Source: Paenibacillus bovis (GTDB taxonomy: Bacteria > Bacillota > Bacilli > Paenibacillales > Paenibacillaceae). Taken from it: a stretch of DNA of 64,000 nucleotides. The notes beneath the pieces were generated by a model that was not told the DNA's origin, ran no database searches, and was given only the letters and a program-made list of their open reading frames with translations. A program made the translations under genes and the position numbers. The DNA is taken from assembly GCF_001421015.2 (NCBI RefSeq), contig NZ_CP013023.1:1791501-1855500 (forward strand), read 5' to 3'. Shown here piece after piece: positions 61,713 to 64,000 of the stretch (positions are counted from its first letter, which is position 1; each line of letters starts with the position of its first letter).

Positions 61713-63185
61713 ATGAACATCACATCTACAGCAAGCTACAATGTTGGCAATTCCATGCGTCCATCCTACATGTCCCAGCAGCAGGATATGGCAGATCCAA
61801 TCAAGGTTAATCCAACGGATACAGGCGTAGCAACAGAAGAGAAGATGTCCCCTGTCGAGCAGAAAATGGAAGATAAAAAGCAGTACCGTGAAGAAATGAA
61901 GCAAAAAGAAAGACGCGAAACCGACCGCGACGAGTTTTTTGACAAGCAGCAGCAAAGAAACCAGGAGATCGCTACCCATATGAAGGAAGCGCTCACCAGT
62001 CATAATTTTTACAATGTTGGTAATGATCATGATCTAGCCCTGACCAAAGACAACTACGAAGAGACGGTTAAAGGTCTATTTAACAAAGGATTTACCGTGC
62101 AGTCAGACGACAGACAGCTCACGATCACTTCCAAGCTGCATCAGTTGAAGCTGGAGATGAGCAAAGAATCCTATAATAAATATGTAGAGCTGGCCTACGG
62201 TCAGAAATTTGCGGAACAGGTGACAGGTACCAGCTCTGCCGACAAGAAGTCTTCTGCTGTTAACAGCGCAGGCATCTATACGAATCAAATTGGCAGTGCG
62301 GCAGTTAAAACCGCCAGTGCCGCAGCAACTACAGTTGGCTCGGTAATGAACGGCACCCTGCAGAGCGTATCCTCTTCATCTCTTGGTATCAAAGTAGAGA
62401 GTCAGGTATCCGGTGTAACCGAAGCGCTCAAAGTCGAAACCTATACACCGCAGCATCAGAACGAAGCTGCAGCCGCTCAGCCACAACCGGTAAATACAAC
62501 GCAGGAAACGGCAGCGAGCCAGCCGGCACCTTCCAATTCGACAACGCAAAATACTACAACATCCAGCTCCGGTACAAACGAGAGTACAACATCCACAGCC
62601 TCGACCAGTAATACAGGCCATACCGCACCTGCTGCAGAGCCTTCTTCCTCTGCAACAAGCAGCAGTAATCAAACCAGTCCTGCTCCGGCTTCTACAGCCA
62701 CTACGACATCTGAGCCAGCACCTGTAGTGACAACAAGCCCGGCGCCAGTATCTACTGCCACTAACAGTCCAATAGCGGCGGCACCGGTAGCAGCATTTAC
62801 TACTACACCAACGAGCAGCCCGACAACCGTACCAACAAGTACAACAACCAGCCCGGCATCAACCACTGTTGCACCAGCAAGTACCAGCACAACAACAGTA
62901 CCAACCAATACTACAACTACAGCACCAACCAGCACTACAACAACACCGACAAGCGCTACGACAACAACCGTAGGCACGACAGCACCGACAAGTACAACAA
63001 CAGCACCAACAACCGCAGGTACAACAACACCGACAAGCACTACAACAGCCGCAAGCACAACAGCACCAACCAGTACAACTGGTACACTGGCAGGTGTCGT
63101 CAATACTACAGTAACAGCGACAACCAATACCCTGAATACCACAACTTCCGCAACCAAGAATCTGGTAGGTGGACTGCGTAAATAA
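61713..63185 (+). CDS. Ser/Thr/Ala/Pro-rich protein, paralogue 2 with long Thr-rich tail
   Basis: 490 residues beginning MNITSTASYNVGNSM. A Lys/Glu-rich charged region at about 45-85 is followed by the block shared with paralogue 1 (residues 109-158): LALTKDNYEETVKGLFNKGF and then LHQLKLEMSKESYNKYV. From about residue 250 a Ser/Thr/Ala/Pro tail of more than 200 residues includes many TTTAPTST-like units. ATG 61713 has AAAGGAG at 8 nt; an upstream in-frame start at 61638 has no site. There is no Sec signal or sortase motif. The two genes probably arose by duplication, with the tails diverging in length. Function is unknown. Confidence 0.7.
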   Translation: MNITSTASYNVGNSMRPSYMSQQQDMADPIKVNPTDTGVATEEKMSPVEQKMEDKKQYREEMKQKERRETDRDEFFDKQQQRNQEIATHMKEALTSHNFYNVGNDHDLALTKDNYEETVKGLFNKGFTVQSDDRQLTITSKLHQLKLEMSKESYNKYVELAYGQKFAEQVTGTSSADKKSSAVNSAGIYTNQIGSAAVKTASAAATTVGSVMNGTLQSVSSSSLGIKVESQVSGVTEALKVETYTPQHQNEAAAAQPQPVNTTQETAASQPAPSNSTTQNTTTSSSGTNESTTSTASTSNTGHTAPAAEPSSSATSSSNQTSPAPASTATTTSEPAPVVTTSPAPVSTATNSPIAAAPVAAFTTTPTSSPTTVPTSTTTSPASTTVAPASTSTTTVPTNTTTTAPTSTTTTPTSATTTTVGTTAPTSTTTAPTTAGTTTPTSTTTAASTTAPTSTTGTLAGVVNTTVTATTNTLNTTTSATKNLVGGLRK

Positions 63186-63206
63186 GATGAATCGTTCCTG
63201 TCCCAA

Positions 63207-63275
63207 AAAAGCCTGTATCTCTGCCGATATTCCTTCATGATCGAAGGGAAATCATCGGTAGAGATACAGGCTTTT
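63207..63275. terminator. Bidirectional terminator between convergent genes
   Basis: AAAAGCCTGTATCTCT pairs with AGAGATACAGGCTTTT, with an inner CCGAT/ATCGG stem; A and T tracts on both sides serve paralogue 2 and the convergent ABC exporter gene. Confidence 0.9.
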
Positions 63276-63340
63276 GTAATTGGAAAACAAGCATAACAGG
63301 ATTATAATCGATACTTTGGTACACTCACACCATTTGGTTG

Positions 63341-64000
63341 TCAGGCTTCGGCAACATCATGTCCAGCCTGTCTGGCGTGACGGTACAATTCGGCATAGAT
63401 ACCGCCTTGCGCCAGCAGTTTTGCATGGGTACCCTGTTCAACAATTTCGCCGTGCTCCATGACCAGAATCCGGTCGGCATGCATAATCGTGGACAGCCGG
63501 TGAGCGATAACGATCGTTGTTCTGCCCTCGGATACAGTCTGCAGAGCTTTCTGGACAAGCTGCTCGGTATGGGAATCCAGATTCGCAGTAGCTTCATCCA
63601 AAATCAGTACGCGCGGCCGGAAAACAACAATACGGGCAAAGGAGATGAGCTGACGTTCTCCTGCGGATAATCCGCTGCCACGCTCGGATAAACGGGTATC
63701 GTATTGCTGGGGCAGTTTCATAATCATCTCGTGGGCACCAACAAAGCGGCAGGCTTCGATAACCTGTTCACGACTGACCTGTTCCTGGAACAGCCGTACA
63801 TTGTCGATAATGGACCCTGAGAATAGAAACGGTTCCTGCTGAATCAACCCGACGATCCGGTGCAGCTGCTCCTGCGGAATCCGGCGAATATCCTGATCAT
63901 CGATCATGACAGAGCCTTTTTGCACATCATAGAATCGGTTGAGCAGGGCAATAAGTGTACTTTTTCCGGCACCGGTCGTACCGACGACGCCTACCATTTC
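63341..64000 (-). CDS. ABC transporter (MsbA/LmrA-like exporter), C-terminal ATPase part
   Basis: The last 220 residues of a longer gene whose 5' part lies beyond the window; the frame stays open through base 64000. The ATPase domain shows Walker A VGTTGAGKSTLIALLNRFYD, the Q-loop GLIQQEPFLFSGSI, signature GSGLSAGERQLISFARIV, Walker B RVLILDEATANLD and the H-loop VIAHRLSTI. This is the domain type of half-size exporters with an N-terminal six-helix membrane part. The substrate is unknown. A neighbouring half-transporter gene further right is likely, because such exporters often come in pairs. Confidence 0.88.
   Translation of the reverse strand, partial: EMVGVVGTTGAGKSTLIALLNRFYDVQKGSVMIDDQDIRRIPQEQLHRIVGLIQQEPFLFSGSIIDNVRLFQEQVSREQVIEACRFVGAHEMIMKLPQQYDTRLSERGSGLSAGERQLISFARIVVFRPRVLILDEATANLDSHTEQLVQKALQTVSEGRTTIVIAHRLSTIMHADRILVMEHGEIVEQGTHAKLLAQGGIYAELYRHARQAGHDVAEA

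Noticed and set aside
62669..63238. A Val/Ala-rich minus-strand ORF opposite the Thr-rich tail
   Set aside because: It mirrors the low-complexity ACA/ACC/GCA codons of the plus-strand gene.

Overview
The window looks like a chromosomal segment of a Paenibacillus-type Firmicute (Paenibacillaceae). Support comes from near-consensus AGGAGG ribosome binding sites, GTG and TTG starts, several YesM/YesN-type two-component systems beside sugar-binding proteins, cre-like TGTAAGCG sites, a Fur box, a BirA operator and an estimated GC content near 50 percent. I see no rRNA, tRNA, CRISPR array, prophage or insertion sequence.

Layout. 1-2205 (minus): the edge of an AraC regulator gene, then a two-gene unit of a class I isoprenoid-fold enzyme and an NHLP-type RiPP precursor. 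2458-6132: ECF sigma factor, membrane anti-sigma-like protein and an ABC-2 exporter in one overlapping operon. 6351-11345: OsmC-like protein, DUF985 cupin, a small unknown protein, an orphan sensor kinase and a membrane acyltransferase. 11546-16110: a tiny ORF, a multi-hairpin non-coding RNA candidate, then a COG3541-type nucleotidyltransferase, an RtcB-type RNA ligase and an AAA ATPase. 16206-22601: a nucleoside phosphorylase, a small ORF and a five-gene NikABCDE-type importer behind a promoter with a perfect 7-1-7 Fur box. 22780-27075: membrane-anchored sugar-binding protein with a YesM kinase and YesN regulator. 27444-33450: Mrp antiporter operon in which MrpA and MrpB are fused. 33769-40598: bioB with a BirA operator, a TetR/MFS efflux pair with its operator, a carboxymuconolactone decarboxylase-like protein divergent from a MerR regulator, cysK and an aldo/keto reductase. 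40901-45035: ChvE-MmsA-MmsB monosaccharide importer. 45522-50110: an LplBCA-type oligosaccharide importer whose first permease is frameshifted. 50354-53192: acetoacetate decarboxylase-like and ketopantoate reductase-like genes divergent from a LysR gene. 53362-59860: a second YesM/YesN pair and a CHASE3 hybrid kinase. 60170-63185: two paralogous proteins with long Ser/Thr/Ala/Pro tails. 63341-64000: the C-terminal end of an ABC exporter.

Together the genes describe a carbohydrate-scavenging bacterium with layered control: CcpA-type cre candidates before five sugar-uptake or sensor units, plus specific control of metal uptake, biotin synthesis and drug efflux. The most unusual items are the isoprenoid-fold enzyme paired with an NHLP precursor; a family of four long imperfect palindromes sharing a 51-54 bp TTAA-bounded core whose outer arms differ between copies but stay self-complementary; the hairpin array upstream of the RNA-repair genes; 23 exact copies of a 7-bp repeat inside the LplBCA-type operon; and the paired Ser/Thr-rich proteins, the first with a SigD-like promoter.
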